Assembly: GCF_001942255.1 (NCBI RefSeq)
Contig: NZ_MKKC01000109.1
Location: 121,799-185,798, forward strand
From: Nocardiopsis sp. CNR-923
GTDB taxonomy: Bacteria; Actinomycetota; Actinomycetes; Streptosporangiales; Streptosporangiaceae
Direction of reading: 5' to 3'
DNA: 64,000 nucleotides
Position numbers and translations under genes: made by a program. Of this stretch, positions 1-8,276 are shown one piece after another. How positions within the stretch are numbered: position 1 is the first letter of the stretch; every line of letters starts with the position of its first letter. The notes under the pieces are model-generated. The model was not told where the DNA came from. It worked only from the letters and a program-made list of their open reading frames with translations, and did no database searches.

Positions 1-745
1 GCGTGCTCGGCCGGATCGCCCTCGGGGTGACGTCGCTCGGCTTCCTGCTCGGCGTCGGCCAGGTGGTCACGCGCGGCCTGGCCGCGGACCGGTGGCCGTG
101 GGGCAACATGTTCGAGTTCATCGTCGCCCTGTGCCTGGTCGCCGTCGCGGGCCTGCTGTTCGCGTCCCTGCGCTACCAGGCACGGTACCTCGGCGCGTTC
201 GTCCTGGTGCCGGTGCTGGTCCTGCTGGGGATCGGTGTGCGCTGGCTGTACGTGGACCCGGGGCCGCTCATCCCGGCGCTCGACTCGTACTGGGTGCCGA
301 TCCACATCACCGCGCTGATCATCTCCGGCGGCGCGTTCATGGTCTCCGGTGTGGCGGCGATCGTGTACCTGGTGTCGCACCGGGCCGAGGACAGGCGGGC
401 CCGGGGCGAGGAGGTCGCCGGCATCGCCGGACGCCTGCCCAGTTCGGAGATGCTCGACCGGCTGTCGCACCGCTTCGTGCTGTTCGCGTTCCCGCTGTGG
501 ACGTTCGGCATCATCGCGGGCGCGATCTGGGCGGACGAGGCGTGGGGACGGTTCTGGGGGTGGGACCCCAAGGAGGTGTGGTCGTTCATCTCCTGGGTGA
601 TCTACGCCGCTACCTGCACGCTCGGGCCACCGGGGGCTGGCGCGGCCGGAAGGCGACCTGGATCAACCTGGTGGGCTTCGCAGCCATCATGTTCAACTTC
701 TTCGCGGTGAACTACCTGTTCAGCGGACTGCACTCCTACGCGTGA
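1..745 (+). CDS. ccsB: Cytochrome c biogenesis protein CcsB/ResC, 5' end missing, one frameshift
   Basis: Integral membrane protein of the system II cytochrome c maturation complex, which delivers haem to apocytochromes on the outer face of the membrane. Several hydrophobic segments are visible, and the haem-handling WWD-type motif reads WGWDPKEVWSFISW near 555-600. The gene enters from the left edge, so its N-terminus is absent. Near 610 the frame moves by one base: before it the protein reads WVIYAA, after it YLHARATGGW through the end LFSGLHSYA. Restoring one C in the CC run joins the halves. The break is probably a sequence error because both sides keep family sequence. The family assignment is secure. 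Confidence 0.9.
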   Translation, partial: RARPDRPRGDVARLPARRRPGGHARPGRGPVAVGQHVRVHRRPVPGRRRGPAVRVPALPGTVPRRVRPGAGAGPAGDRCALAVRGPGAAHPGARLVLGADPHHRADHLRRRVHGLRCGGDRVPGVAPGRGQAGPGRGGRRHRRTPAQFGDARPAVAPLRAVRVPAVDVRHHRGRDLGGRGVGTVLGVGPQGGVVVHLLGDLRRYLHARATGGWRGRKATWINLVGFAAIMFNFFAVNYLFSGLHSYA

Positions 746-880
746 CCGGGCCGCGCCCGTGGACGTCGGACTCGACGCGCTCCGGTGCGGCGCGCGCTTC
801 GCGTGGAACCTGGCCGACCGGTCACGTTCCCGGCCGTTGACCGGTGCTGGGCGAAGGCCGGGTAAGGTGGCCGGACACAG

Positions 881-907
881 AAAAACCCCCGCCCGAAGGC
901 GGGGGGT
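881..907 (-). terminator. Intrinsic terminator of the PLDc_N-domain gene
   Basis: On the minus strand a GC stem (CCCCCGCC paired with GGCGGGGG, loop TTCG) is followed directly by TTTTT. It lies just past the stop codon of the minus-strand gene ending at 912, the geometry of a rho-independent terminator. Confidence 0.8.
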
Positions 908-911
908 CCCG

Positions 912-1268
912 TCACTCGTCCGGGTCTATCCGGCGGTCGAGCCGTCGCAGGAACTCGGGGTCGTCGTCGGGCCCGAGCGGGTGCGGGCCGCTGGCGGGCT
1001 TGGTGAAGTCGGACGGGTCGAGATCGTCGGCGGCCGACCCGGCCTGGGCCGGGGAGGGCGTACCGCCGGACGCCGGGGTCGGCTGGCGAGGCCGCCCCAG
1101 GAAGAGCCAGAGGATCGCGCCGACGGGCATGAACACCGCGATGACGACCAACCACAGGAATTTCGGCAGGCTGCGTACATCCTGGGCCGATGTGGTGAGC
1201 GCGTCGCAGAACGCGTACACCCACAGGACGATCGTCGTGAGAGTGATCAGGCCACCGAGCCATACCAT
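912..1268 (-). CDS. PLDc_N domain small membrane protein
   Basis: A 118-residue protein with two N-terminal membrane segments (about residues 3-22 and 36-57, ending ILWLFLGRPRQ) and a charged Pro/Asp-rich cytoplasmic tail. The pattern, including the LPKFLWLVVIAVFMPVGAI segment, is that of the phospholipase D nuclease N-terminal (PLDc_N) domain found alone in many actinobacterial membrane proteins. No phospholipase HKD motif is present, so it is not an enzyme; its role is unknown. It is convergent with ccsB and closed by a clear terminator. Confidence 0.8.
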   Translation of the reverse strand: MVWLGGLITLTTIVLWVYAFCDALTTSAQDVRSLPKFLWLVVIAVFMPVGAILWLFLGRPRQPTPASGGTPSPAQAGSAADDLDPSDFTKPASGPHPLGPDDDPEFLRRLDRRIDPDE

Positions 1269-1395
1269 GCTTCCAGCCTACTCTTGCTGTCGACTCCTCA
1301 CAGCTGGGACACCGGACACGGATTTCGGGGGAGGCCGTACGGGCGTGCTGCGGACCGTGAAGGCGAGCGGCGCGGCCCCGTGTGGAAGGGCTCCC

Positions 1396-1596
1396 TCAGC
1401 GCGAGCTCTCGGCCGGTTCCCCGGACAGGAGCGCGCGTACCTCGGACTCCCGGAAGCGGCGGTGACCGCCCGGGGTACGGATGCTGCTGATCCGCCCGGA
1501 GGCGGCCCAGCGAGTGACGGTCTTGGGATCAACCCGGAAGAGTGAGGCCACTTCCCCGGGGGTCAACAGGCGTTCGCTAGCTCGTTCCACCTTCAC
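1396..1596 (-). CDS. bldC: BldC-type MerR/excisionase-like regulator
   Basis: A single winged-helix DNA-binding domain of about 66 residues: LLTPGEVASLFRVDPKTVTR, then WAASGRISSIRTPGGHRRFR and an EVRALLSG end. This matches the developmental regulator BldC of Streptomyces almost throughout, including the RVDPKTVTRWA recognition helix and GGHRR wing. A longer in-frame extension to 1830 exists, but family length argues against it. GTG codons at 1596 and 1590 are both possible; a G-run at 1600-1604 suits 1590 better as a ribosome site. BldC binds DNA cooperatively and times the switch from vegetative growth to sporulation. Identification is strong; the exact start is not. Confidence 0.85.
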   Translation of the reverse strand: MKVERASERLLTPGEVASLFRVDPKTVTRWAASGRISSIRTPGGHRRFRESEVRALLSGEPAESSR

Positions 1597-2027
1597 ATTC
1601 CCCCAATCGTGCCCGCCTCGGCTGCGGGGGCGGCGGGCGTTTGATCCCCTAGTGTGCACGAGTTGGTCCGTTTCCTCCCTAGTTTTCGGAGAAATTGCGT
1701 TGTTGGGGGGAGGAGTACGGGATATGTGACCGGAACGTGATGTTCGGACCTTGCTGTCGGGATTGAAACATCCCATGACCATCCGGACCCGTGGCTGAGC
1801 CGTCCCGGCCACCCCTGAGAGGCGACACACGCCGCCCTGGTGCGGGCCTCCCGGTGCACGCCCTTAACCTTGAGGTCAGGGCTTCTGGGGCGTCACCCGG
1901 CCAGCACGCGCACGGGCGGCACGGCCGCCCGGAACGCTCCCGGCCCGTCGGGGGCCGGACGCAAACGCGCGCTGATGGGTGTTGCGACCAATCTAGTCCA
2001 GGTAATCGTCTGTTGTGAGGCTTTTCC
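1597..2027. other. Intergenic region upstream of bldC and the DUF4229 gene
   Basis: Divergent 431-bp region with no convincing gene. It should hold the bldC promoter (minus) and the promoter of the DUF4229 gene (plus). A long bldC leader would fit what is known for this gene, but I see no promoter strong enough to place. Confidence 0.5.
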
Positions 2028-2315
2028 ATGCGTAGCTGGTTGACCTATACCGCAGCCCGCCTCGGGTTGTTCGCGGCGGCCTTCGGAGTCGTCTATCTGT
2101 TCGGCGCCAGATCGTGGGTCGCACTGGTCCTCGCCTGGCTCGTCAGCGGCCTGGTCTCCTACGTCCTGCTGTCCAGGCTGCGCGACCAGATGTCCGCCGC
2201 CACGATCGAGCGCATCAACAAGCGCCGAGCTCCGGGCATGGGTGACCGCCTCTCGGCGGGGGCCTCGCGCGAGGACGACGGGGACCAGGCGCGCCCGTCG
2301 GCCGGGGACGCCTGA
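2028..2315 (+). CDS. DUF4229 small membrane protein
   Basis: A 95-residue protein with two adjacent membrane helices (about residues 9-25 and 30-49) followed by a conserved basic segment, SRLRDQMSAATIERINKRRA, and an acidic tail. This is the layout of DUF4229, a family confined to actinobacteria. Function unknown; often found near menaquinone and cytochrome maturation genes, as here. Start ATG at 2028 follows a weak GTGAGG site. A terminator overlaps its stop codon. Confidence 0.75.
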   Translation: MRSWLTYTAARLGLFAAAFGVVYLFGARSWVALVLAWLVSGLVSYVLLSRLRDQMSAATIERINKRRAPGMGDRLSAGASREDDGDQARPSAGDA

Positions 2316-2337
2316 GGCCTCCCCGGCCGGGGGTTTT
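2299..2337 (+). terminator. Terminator overlapping the DUF4229 stop codon
   Basis: Ten-base-pair stem, CGGCCGGGGA (2299-2308) with TCCCCGGCCG (2320-2329), an 11-nt loop containing the TGA, then GGGGGTTTT. It separates this gene from the convergent beta-propeller gene. Confidence 0.7.
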
Positions 2338-2349
2338 CGCGCCGCGTCC

Positions 2350-3614
2350 TCAGGCGGCCGGGAACATGCCGAGCCGGGGGCGGTACTCGCCCCCCAGCCG
2401 CTCGGTGTCGCTGCCGACGTACAGGCCGTCCGGGGTGGCGTGCAGGGCCTCGGCCCCGTGGCCGCGGGGGCGTCCCGGATTCCAGGGGAGCGCGCGGCCG
2501 GTCCGCGGGTCGACCGCGGCGATCCCCTCGCGCGGGACCGCGCCTGGACCGGCGTTGTGCGCGCCGAACTCGTTGTCCATCCAGCGCTGGTGTCCGCCGA
2601 CGTACACCGCGCCGGGCGTGACCTCCACCGAGTACACGGCGTCGCCGCCGGTCTTGTTGGACCAGATCGGGCTGGCGTCCGGTGTGTCGGTGACGTCGAA
2701 GCGCACGACCGCCTTGCACAGTCCCGGCTTGATGTGGGGGCCGCCCGCGGTCGCGACGGCGAAGAAGGAGCCGTCGGGGGAGAAGTCCATCTGCCGCATG
2801 TAGGTGTACATGCGGGAGTAGTCGCAGTCGGGGACGAAGGCCCGGGTCGACCACGGGGTCAGCGCGCCGGTCGCCGTGTCGATCATGGCGATCTGGTACC
2901 GGCTCTCGCCGTCGACCCTGGTGAAGGTGCCGTTGATGACCAGACGGTCGCCGTCCGGGCTCAGCGCGAGCTCCTGGAGGCGGGTGCGCCGCGGCGGGGA
3001 GCGGAGATCCGGGGGGCGAAGCCGCGGTCCACGGCGCCGGTGCGGGCGTCCAGACGGGCGATGCCCACCCGCGCCTGGCGGTTGATCCCGCGGAACGAGC
3101 CCCCGACGTAGACGTGCCTGCCGTCCGTGGCCAGGCGCGTCGTCGCGCCGTTGTCGAGACGGGCGCCGAACCCGCGCACGGTCGCGCCGTCCGCCAGGGA
3201 GAGGCGGGCCAGGCCCCTGCTCTGCTCGCCGTTGACGACGCGGAAGGCGCCGCCGATGACCACGGAGCCTTCTGGGCCGGGGACCACGGAGTTGACGGTG
3301 CCGCTGACGTCGGGGTCGAACTCCTCGATGAGGCGGCCCGTGCCGTGCTCGAACGCGAACAGGTTGCGTCGGTCGTGCGTCCGGCGTCGGACGCTGTCGG
3401 ACACGCGGTTGAAGTCACCGGCGACCACGACGACGTCACCGACGCGCAGGATGTCCTTGACGCGGCCGTCGAGGACGTGCGGGGTCCAGGGGACGGGTTT
3501 CTCTCTGACGACGCCCGCGCCGGTCGCCGCGACGGTCGGGGCCGCGACGGCGACCCCGACGGGGAGAAGGAGCATCGCGCTCATCGTGAGCGCGGTCAGT
3601 CGGGTGGGTTTCAC
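2350..3614 (-). CDS. Secreted beta-propeller (WD40/PQQ-like repeat) protein, one frameshift
   Basis: Starts at GTG 3614 behind an AGGAGA site and opens with a Sec signal peptide (basic VKPTRL, hydrophobic core, cut near AVAAP). The mature part is a series of blade-like repeats such as VVVAGDFNRV, VVIGGAFRVVNGEQSRGLAR and HVYVGGSFRGINRQARVGIA, with Asp/Gly turns, so an extracellular beta-propeller. The frame breaks near 2985-2997; the continuation reads RTRLQELALSPDGDRLVING and then MIDTATGAL to the end LGMFPAA. One missing base explains it. No catalytic motif is visible; ligand and role are unknown. It is transcribed toward the DUF4229 gene. Confidence 0.7.
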
Positions 3615-3923
3615 GGAGGACTCTCCTCGGTCGTGGATGTCGGCCGGGGCCGGTGTGCCACGGAATGGGGCGCCACCACATTGTGGCAAAGAGTCGCACC
3701 TTAATCACACACTGTTATGAGTCTTGTGTCTTGGGTGTCCGGTCTCTCCGCGGACACGGAGGGGCACGGAAACGCCGGTCCCTCCTGGGTTCGAGCGGGA
3801 CCAGTCCCCACGGTCCGGGCGTCGGACGCGGTCGGAGCGCGCACCGTCCGCGCTCCGCGCCGCGCCGGCGGGCGGTCGAGGGGGAGGGACCGGCGACCGG
3901 GACGGCCCCCTTAGGCTGGTTTC
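3615..3923. other. Divergent intergenic region before menG
   Basis: About 310 bp between the secreted propeller gene (minus) and menG (plus). It is locally less GC-rich around 3690-3730, as a promoter region would be, but I can name no site. No gene is supported. Confidence 0.4.
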
Positions 3924-4634
3924 ATGACCCGCGCCAAGCTCGACAAGAAGCCCCAGGACGTCGCCGCGATGTTCGACGGCATCGCCTCCAGGTACGACCT
4001 CGTCAACGACGTCATCTCCCTCGGCCAGGACCGCGTCTGGCGGCGCGGCGTGGTGAACGCGGTTGACGCCCACAGCGGTGAACTGGTCCTGGACCTGGCC
4101 GCGGGGACGGGCACCTCCTCGGAGTCCTTCGTGCGCAAGGGCGCGCGGGTCATCGCCTGCGACTTCTCCCTGGGGATGCTGCGCGCGGGGGTCGGGCGAC
4201 GCGGCGGCGCGTCCACGGGCGGGGTCACGTTCGTGGCCGGCGACGCGCTGCGGCTGCCGTTCGCCGACGAGACCTTCGACGCGGTGACCATCTCCTTCGG
4301 CCTGCGCAACGTCAACGACGCGAACCAGGCCCTGCGCGAGATGCTTCGGGTGACGAAGGTCGGCGGACGGTTGGTGATCTGCGAGTTCAGCCACATCCCG
4401 GTGGAGGCCGTGGACCGGATCTACTCGACCTACCTCATGGCGGCCCTGCCGAGGATCGCGGGCGCGGTGTCCGGTCGCGGCGAGGCCTACGACTACCTGT
4501 CGGAGTCGATCATGGCGTGGCCGACCCAGCCCGAACTCGCGCGCGAGCTCCAGGACGCGGGCTGGTCGCGGGTGGCCTGGCGCAACCTGACGTTGGGGAC
4601 GGTCGCCCTGCACCGGGCGTTCCGGGAAAAGTAA
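3924..4634 (+). CDS. menG: Demethylmenaquinone methyltransferase MenG (UbiE family)
   Basis: Catalyses the last methylation of menaquinone synthesis, moving a methyl group from S-adenosylmethionine to demethylmenaquinone at the membrane face. The 236-residue protein has the family opening VAAMFDGIASRYDLVND, SAM motif I LDLAAGTGTSSE (about 56-67), and the hallmark segment ISFGLRNVNDANQALREMLR followed by GGRLVICEFS. Length is normal for actinobacterial MenG. A strong terminator follows. The next genes are a MenJ-like quinone reductase and complex I, so the menaquinone role fits the neighbourhood. Confidence 0.95.
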   Translation: MTRAKLDKKPQDVAAMFDGIASRYDLVNDVISLGQDRVWRRGVVNAVDAHSGELVLDLAAGTGTSSESFVRKGARVIACDFSLGMLRAGVGRRGGASTGGVTFVAGDALRLPFADETFDAVTISFGLRNVNDANQALREMLRVTKVGGRLVICEFSHIPVEAVDRIYSTYLMAALPRIAGAVSGRGEAYDYLSESIMAWPTQPELARELQDAGWSRVAWRNLTLGTVALHRAFREK

Positions 4635-4688
4635 AATCCGACATGGGGAACTCTTGACCACATAGTTCACTTACAACCCAAAGCACTC

Positions 4689-4724
4689 AGACCCTGATGA
4701 ACTTCGTTTCTGTCAGGGTCTTTT
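4689..4724 (+). terminator. Intrinsic terminator after menG
   Basis: Perfect 9-bp stem AGACCCTGA (4689-4697) with TCAGGGTCT (4713-4721), a 15-nt loop and a run of T. It separates menG from the menJ-like/nuo genes. Confidence 0.85.
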
Positions 4725-4900
4725 CTGTGCCTGTGGTGTCGGAAACCGCCGATGACCTGCGTGTATGGCGGACGGTGACGGCTTTGTGGGGTGGATGACA
4801 CTGTCTGCTGTCGTATGTCCCGTTTGTTGCCGAAGTGTTCCGAATACCCCCTCGGGGCTCGCCTATCGACCCCCGAAGGGTCTAGACTGCGGAAAAGTGG

Positions 4901-4922
4901 CCTTGTGAAGCGCTTCACAAGG
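4901..4922. promoter_or_regulatory. Predicted Rex operator upstream of the menJ-like gene
   Basis: A perfect 22-bp palindrome whose core TTGTGAAGCGCTTCACAA matches the Rex operator pattern TTGTGAA-N4-TTCACAA at every defined base. Rex is the NADH/NAD+-sensing repressor of respiratory genes in actinobacteria. The site is 135 bp before the GTG start at 5057 and just after a possible -10 element TAGACT (4883-4888), suitable for repression. Binding is inferred from sequence only. Confidence 0.8.
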
Positions 4923-5056
4923 GCGCGAGGTGTATCCCACAAGCCACAAACCGGACATCCCGGAAGGCTGGGGTCGCCGCACAACAGACCCCGTGAGCGG
5001 GTCGGACCCCGCACAGGCCCGCCACGGTGCATCGCGCGAGTAGTCGAGGACCCACC

Positions 5057-6361
5057 GTGAGCGAGACAGCCACCTCCTCCCCCAGACGCCGGGAGCGGAT
5101 CGAGTACGACGCCGACGTGATCGTCGTCGGCGCCGGACCCGCGGGTTCCACCACCGCGTACTACCTGGCCCAGTCGGGGTTGGACGTCCTCCTGCTGGAG
5201 AAGACCTCCTTCCCGCGTGAGAAGGTCTGCGGGGACGGGCTCACGCCCCGCGCGGTCAAGCAGCTCACCGCGATGGGGATCACCTTCGAGGGCGAGGGAT
5301 GGGTCCGCAACCACGGCCTGCGCATCATCGGCGCCGGGGTCCGTCTGGACCTGCCGTGGCCCGACCTGGCCGCCTACCCCGGCTTCGGACTCGTCCGCAC
5401 CCGCTTCGACTTCGACCAGATCCTGGTCGACCGCGCGGTCGCCGCCGGGACCAAGCTCCTGCAGCGCACCACCGTCACCGGTCCGGTCATGGACGAGCGC
5501 ACCAACCGCATCGTCGGCGTGCGCGCCAAGGACGCCGACCGCGAACCCGTGACCTTCCGCGCCCCGCTCGTCGTCGCCGCCGACGGCAACTCCTCCCGCC
5601 TGTCGGTGGCCATGGGCATCCGCAAGCGCGACGACCGCCCCATGGGTGTGGCCGTGCGCACCTACTTCGAGAGTCCCCGCCACGACGACGACTACCTGGA
5701 GTCCTGGCTCGAACTGTGGGACCGCACCGGCGACCGCGACGTGCTCCTGCCCGGCTACGGCTGGGTCTTCGGCGTCGGCGACGGCACCTGCAACGTGGGC
5801 CTCGGCATCCTCAACTCCACGTCCTCCTTCCAGGAGGTCGACTACCGCCGACTGCTGCGCCGGTGGACCGAGAGCATGCCCGAGGGCTGGGGGTTCACCG
5901 AGGACCGCCAGCGGGGCGCCATCCGGGGGGCCGCGCTCCCGATGGGCTTCAACCGCGTCCCCCACTACTCCCGCGGTCTCATGCTGGTCGGCGACGCCGG
6001 CGGCATGGTCAACCCCTTCAACGGCGAGGGCATCGCCTACGCCATGGAGGCCGGGAACATCGCCGCCGACGTGGTCGCGCAGGCGCACGGGCGCCCCACC
6101 CAGCAGACGCGGGAGCGGGCCCTGCTGCGCTACCCCCAGGTGCTCGCCGACACCTACGGCGGCTACTACACGCTCGGGCGGTACTTCGTGAGGATGCTCG
6201 GCCAGCCCGAGTTCATGAAGTACGCGACCCGCTACGGCCTGCGCCAGCGCACTCTCATGAAGTTCGCGCTGAAGATGCTCGCCAACCTCACCGAACCGAC
6301 CCAGGGGGACGCCATGGACCGGGTGATCAACGGTCTGTCGCGCATCGCGCCCGCCGCCTAG
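5057..6361 (+). CDS. Geranylgeranyl reductase family flavoprotein, probable menaquinone reductase MenJ
   Basis: FAD-dependent reductase of the geranylgeranyl reductase family, 434 residues. The N-terminal nucleotide-binding motif is VIVVGAGPAGSTTAYY (about 21-36), followed by FPREKVCGDGLTPRAVKQL, typical of the family; the second FAD motif is LMLVGDAGGMVNPFNGEGI. In mycobacteria such an enzyme (MenJ) partly saturates the isoprenoid tail of menaquinone and sits beside menG and a polyprenyl synthase. Here it follows menG and precedes nuoA-N, so the same role is likely, though other prenyl substrates cannot be excluded. Start GTG 5057 has GAGGA at 5046-5050; a longer frame to 5027 lacks a site. 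Confidence 0.8.
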   Translation: MSETATSSPRRRERIEYDADVIVVGAGPAGSTTAYYLAQSGLDVLLLEKTSFPREKVCGDGLTPRAVKQLTAMGITFEGEGWVRNHGLRIIGAGVRLDLPWPDLAAYPGFGLVRTRFDFDQILVDRAVAAGTKLLQRTTVTGPVMDERTNRIVGVRAKDADREPVTFRAPLVVAADGNSSRLSVAMGIRKRDDRPMGVAVRTYFESPRHDDDYLESWLELWDRTGDRDVLLPGYGWVFGVGDGTCNVGLGILNSTSSFQEVDYRRLLRRWTESMPEGWGFTEDRQRGAIRGAALPMGFNRVPHYSRGLMLVGDAGGMVNPFNGEGIAYAMEAGNIAADVVAQAHGRPTQQTRERALLRYPQVLADTYGGYYTLGRYFVRMLGQPEFMKYATRYGLRQRTLMKFALKMLANLTEPTQGDAMDRVINGLSRIAPAA

Positions 6362-6435
6362 GACCGGTCGGACGGTCGCCACGCACATGCCCGTCTCCCC
6401 CGCGCGGGGAGGAGCCCACAAGGATGAGCCGCCGC

Positions 6436-6453
6436 TAGTGAAAGTGATCACAA
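6436..6453. promoter_or_regulatory. Second predicted Rex operator, directly before nuoA
   Basis: TAGTGAAAGTGATCACAA matches 12 of the 14 defined positions of TTGTGAA-N4-TTCACAA. It ends 44 bp before the nuoA ATG. Together with the perfect site at 4901 it suggests redox control of the complex I genes. It is weaker than the first site and could be an internal control point of a larger transcript. Confidence 0.6.
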
Positions 6454-6497
6454 GCATGTTCCACGACCTCCCCGAACAGCCAGAAGGAGGGTGACCG

Positions 6498-6857
6498 ATG
6501 GAGCTCTACACACCGATCTTCGTGCTCGGCGGGATCGGCGCCGCGTTCGTCGTGGTGTCGATGGTGGCGGGGGCGGTGATGGGCCCCAAGCGCTACAACC
6601 GAGCCAAGATGCAGGCGTACGAGTGCGGCATCGAACCCACCCCGCAGCCCGCGGGCGGCGGACGCTTCACCGTCAAGTACTACATGACGGCCATGATGTT
6701 CATCGTCTTCGACATCGAGATCATCTTCCTCATCCCCTGGGCCGTGCACTTCGAGGCCCTGGGTTGGTTCGGACTGGTCGCGATCGTCCTCTTCCTGGTG
6801 AACGTCTCCATCGCCTACGCCTACGAGTGGCGCCGCGGAGGCCTCGAATGGGACTGA
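6498..6857 (+). CDS. nuoA: NADH-quinone oxidoreductase subunit A
   Basis: Small membrane subunit of complex I, 119 residues with three helices. Diagnostic segments are AYECGIEPTPQP (conserved loop cysteine near the quinone site) and FDIEIIFLIPWA. ATG 6498 has a strong AAGGAGG site 7 nt upstream. It opens a fourteen-gene run, nuoA to nuoN, in the usual order and all on one strand. Confidence 0.97.
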   Translation: MELYTPIFVLGGIGAAFVVVSMVAGAVMGPKRYNRAKMQAYECGIEPTPQPAGGGRFTVKYYMTAMMFIVFDIEIIFLIPWAVHFEALGWFGLVAIVLFLVNVSIAYAYEWRRGGLEWD

Positions 6858-6927
6858 TCCCGACGACGGGGCGCCCGCCCCGCACCCGGCCCACCCCGCA
6901 CCCCGGCCCCGAGGAGGTCCGTCACTG

Positions 6928-7473
6928 ATGGGACTCGAGGAGAAACTGCCGAGCGGCATCGCGCTCACCACCGTCGAACAGATCGTCGGGCTCGCCCGCA
7001 AGAGCTCGATGTGGCCCGCGACCTTCGGGCTCGCGTGCTGCGCGATCGAGATGATGGCCGTCGGCGGCCCGCACTACGACCTCGCCCGTTTCGGCATGGA
7101 GAAGTTCGGCGCCACGCCCCGCCAGGCCGATCTGATGATCGTCGCCGGCCGGGTCAGCCAGAAGATGGCGCCCGTCCTGCGGCAGATCTACGACCAGATG
7201 CCCGAGCCCAAGTGGGTCATCGCGATGGGCGTGTGCGCCTCCAGCGGCGGCATGTTCAACAACTACGCGATCGTCCAGGGCGTGGACCACATCGTCCCGG
7301 TCGACATCTACCTGCCGGGCTGCCCGCCCCGGCCGGAGATGCTCCTGGACGCCGTGCTCAAGCTGCACGACAAGGTGCAGAACACCAAGCTCGGCGCCCA
7401 CCGGGAGCGAGAGATCGCCGAGACCGAGGAGCGGATGCTGCGCCGTTCGCTCCCGCTGGTGAGCGAGGACTGA
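6928..7473 (+). CDS. nuoB: NADH-quinone oxidoreductase subunit B
   Basis: Peripheral-arm subunit that carries the terminal [4Fe-4S] cluster N2, which passes electrons to menaquinone. The four ligands are visible: the tandem pair in FGLACCAIEMM (C37, C38), C103 in MGVCASSGGMF and C132 in LPGCPPRPE. 181 residues, normal length. ATG 6928 follows GAGGAGG with suitable spacing. It directly precedes nuoC. Confidence 0.97.
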   Translation: MGLEEKLPSGIALTTVEQIVGLARKSSMWPATFGLACCAIEMMAVGGPHYDLARFGMEKFGATPRQADLMIVAGRVSQKMAPVLRQIYDQMPEPKWVIAMGVCASSGGMFNNYAIVQGVDHIVPVDIYLPGCPPRPEMLLDAVLKLHDKVQNTKLGAHREREIAETEERMLRRSLPLVSED

Positions 7474-7475
7474 GC

Positions 7476-8230
7476 ATGAGCACCGAGAACGAGGCCAACC
7501 AGAACGGCGACGGCGGCGCGTCCGCCGAGAACCTTCCGGCGCGCAGGGGCGGCGAGCGCCTGGCCGCGCCCGTCGTCCGCACCGGCATGTTCGGCGCCAC
7601 CACGACCGGAGACACCTCCGGCTACGGCGGTCTGCGTGTGAGGGGGAGCGCTCCCGCGGCCGGCTCCCGCCCGTTCACCGACCCGGACGACCCGCGCACC
7701 GCCGACTTCGACCGAGTCGCCGACGACCTGGAGACCGCACTGGGAGAGCGTGCGCGGACGGCGGTGGAGCGGATCGTCGTCGACCGCGGTGAGATCACCT
7801 TCCACGTGGTCCGCGAGGCGCTGGTCGACGTCGTCCGGGCGCTGCGCGACGACCCCGCCCTGCGCTACGAGCTCTGCACCGGGGTGTCCGGCGTGCACTA
7901 CCCCGGCGACACGGACCGGGAGCTGCACGCCGTCTACCACCTCCGGTCGATCACCCACAACAGCCAGATCCGTGTCGAGACCGCCTGCCCCGACGCCGAC
8001 CCCCACGTCCCCTCGATCGTGTCGGTCTACCCGACCAACGACTGGCACGAGCGCGAGGCCTGGGACTTCTTCGGGATCGTCTTCGACGGGCACCCCGCGC
8101 TCACCCGGATCCAGATGCCGGACGACTGGCACGGCCACCCCCAGCGCAAGGACTACCCGCTGGGCGGGTCCCGGTCGAGTACCGGGGCGCGACCGTGCCC
8201 CCGCCGGACGAACGGAGGTCCTACCAGTGA
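7476..8230 (+). CDS. nuoC: NADH-quinone oxidoreductase subunit C, one frameshift near the end
   Basis: 30-kDa peripheral-arm subunit. The long Gly/Ala-rich N-terminal extension is common in actinobacteria; the core shows the family block YPTNDWHEREAWDFFGIVFD and HGHPQRKDYPLGG. At 8166-8168 one G is missing from a G run. Putting it back gives LGGVPVEYRGATVPPPDERR and a stop at 8228-8230, 46 bp before nuoD. As read, the frame runs on into nuoD and would make a false fusion. Near-complete identity on both sides of the break argues for a sequence error. Confidence 0.93.
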
Positions 8231-8276
8231 GCCCGCGGACCACCACACCACGGTTCGGCCTGAAGGGAGGCCCGGC

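Noticed and set aside
1593..2029. Short minus-strand frames upstream of bldC as extra genes or a longer BldC
   Set aside because: They lack ribosome sites, have no family match and would make BldC twice its normal length.
4667..6457. Long minus-strand frame opposite the menJ-like gene
   Set aside because: It is the antisense shadow of a GC-rich gene; its translation is Ala/Gly/Val/Arg filler with no domain.
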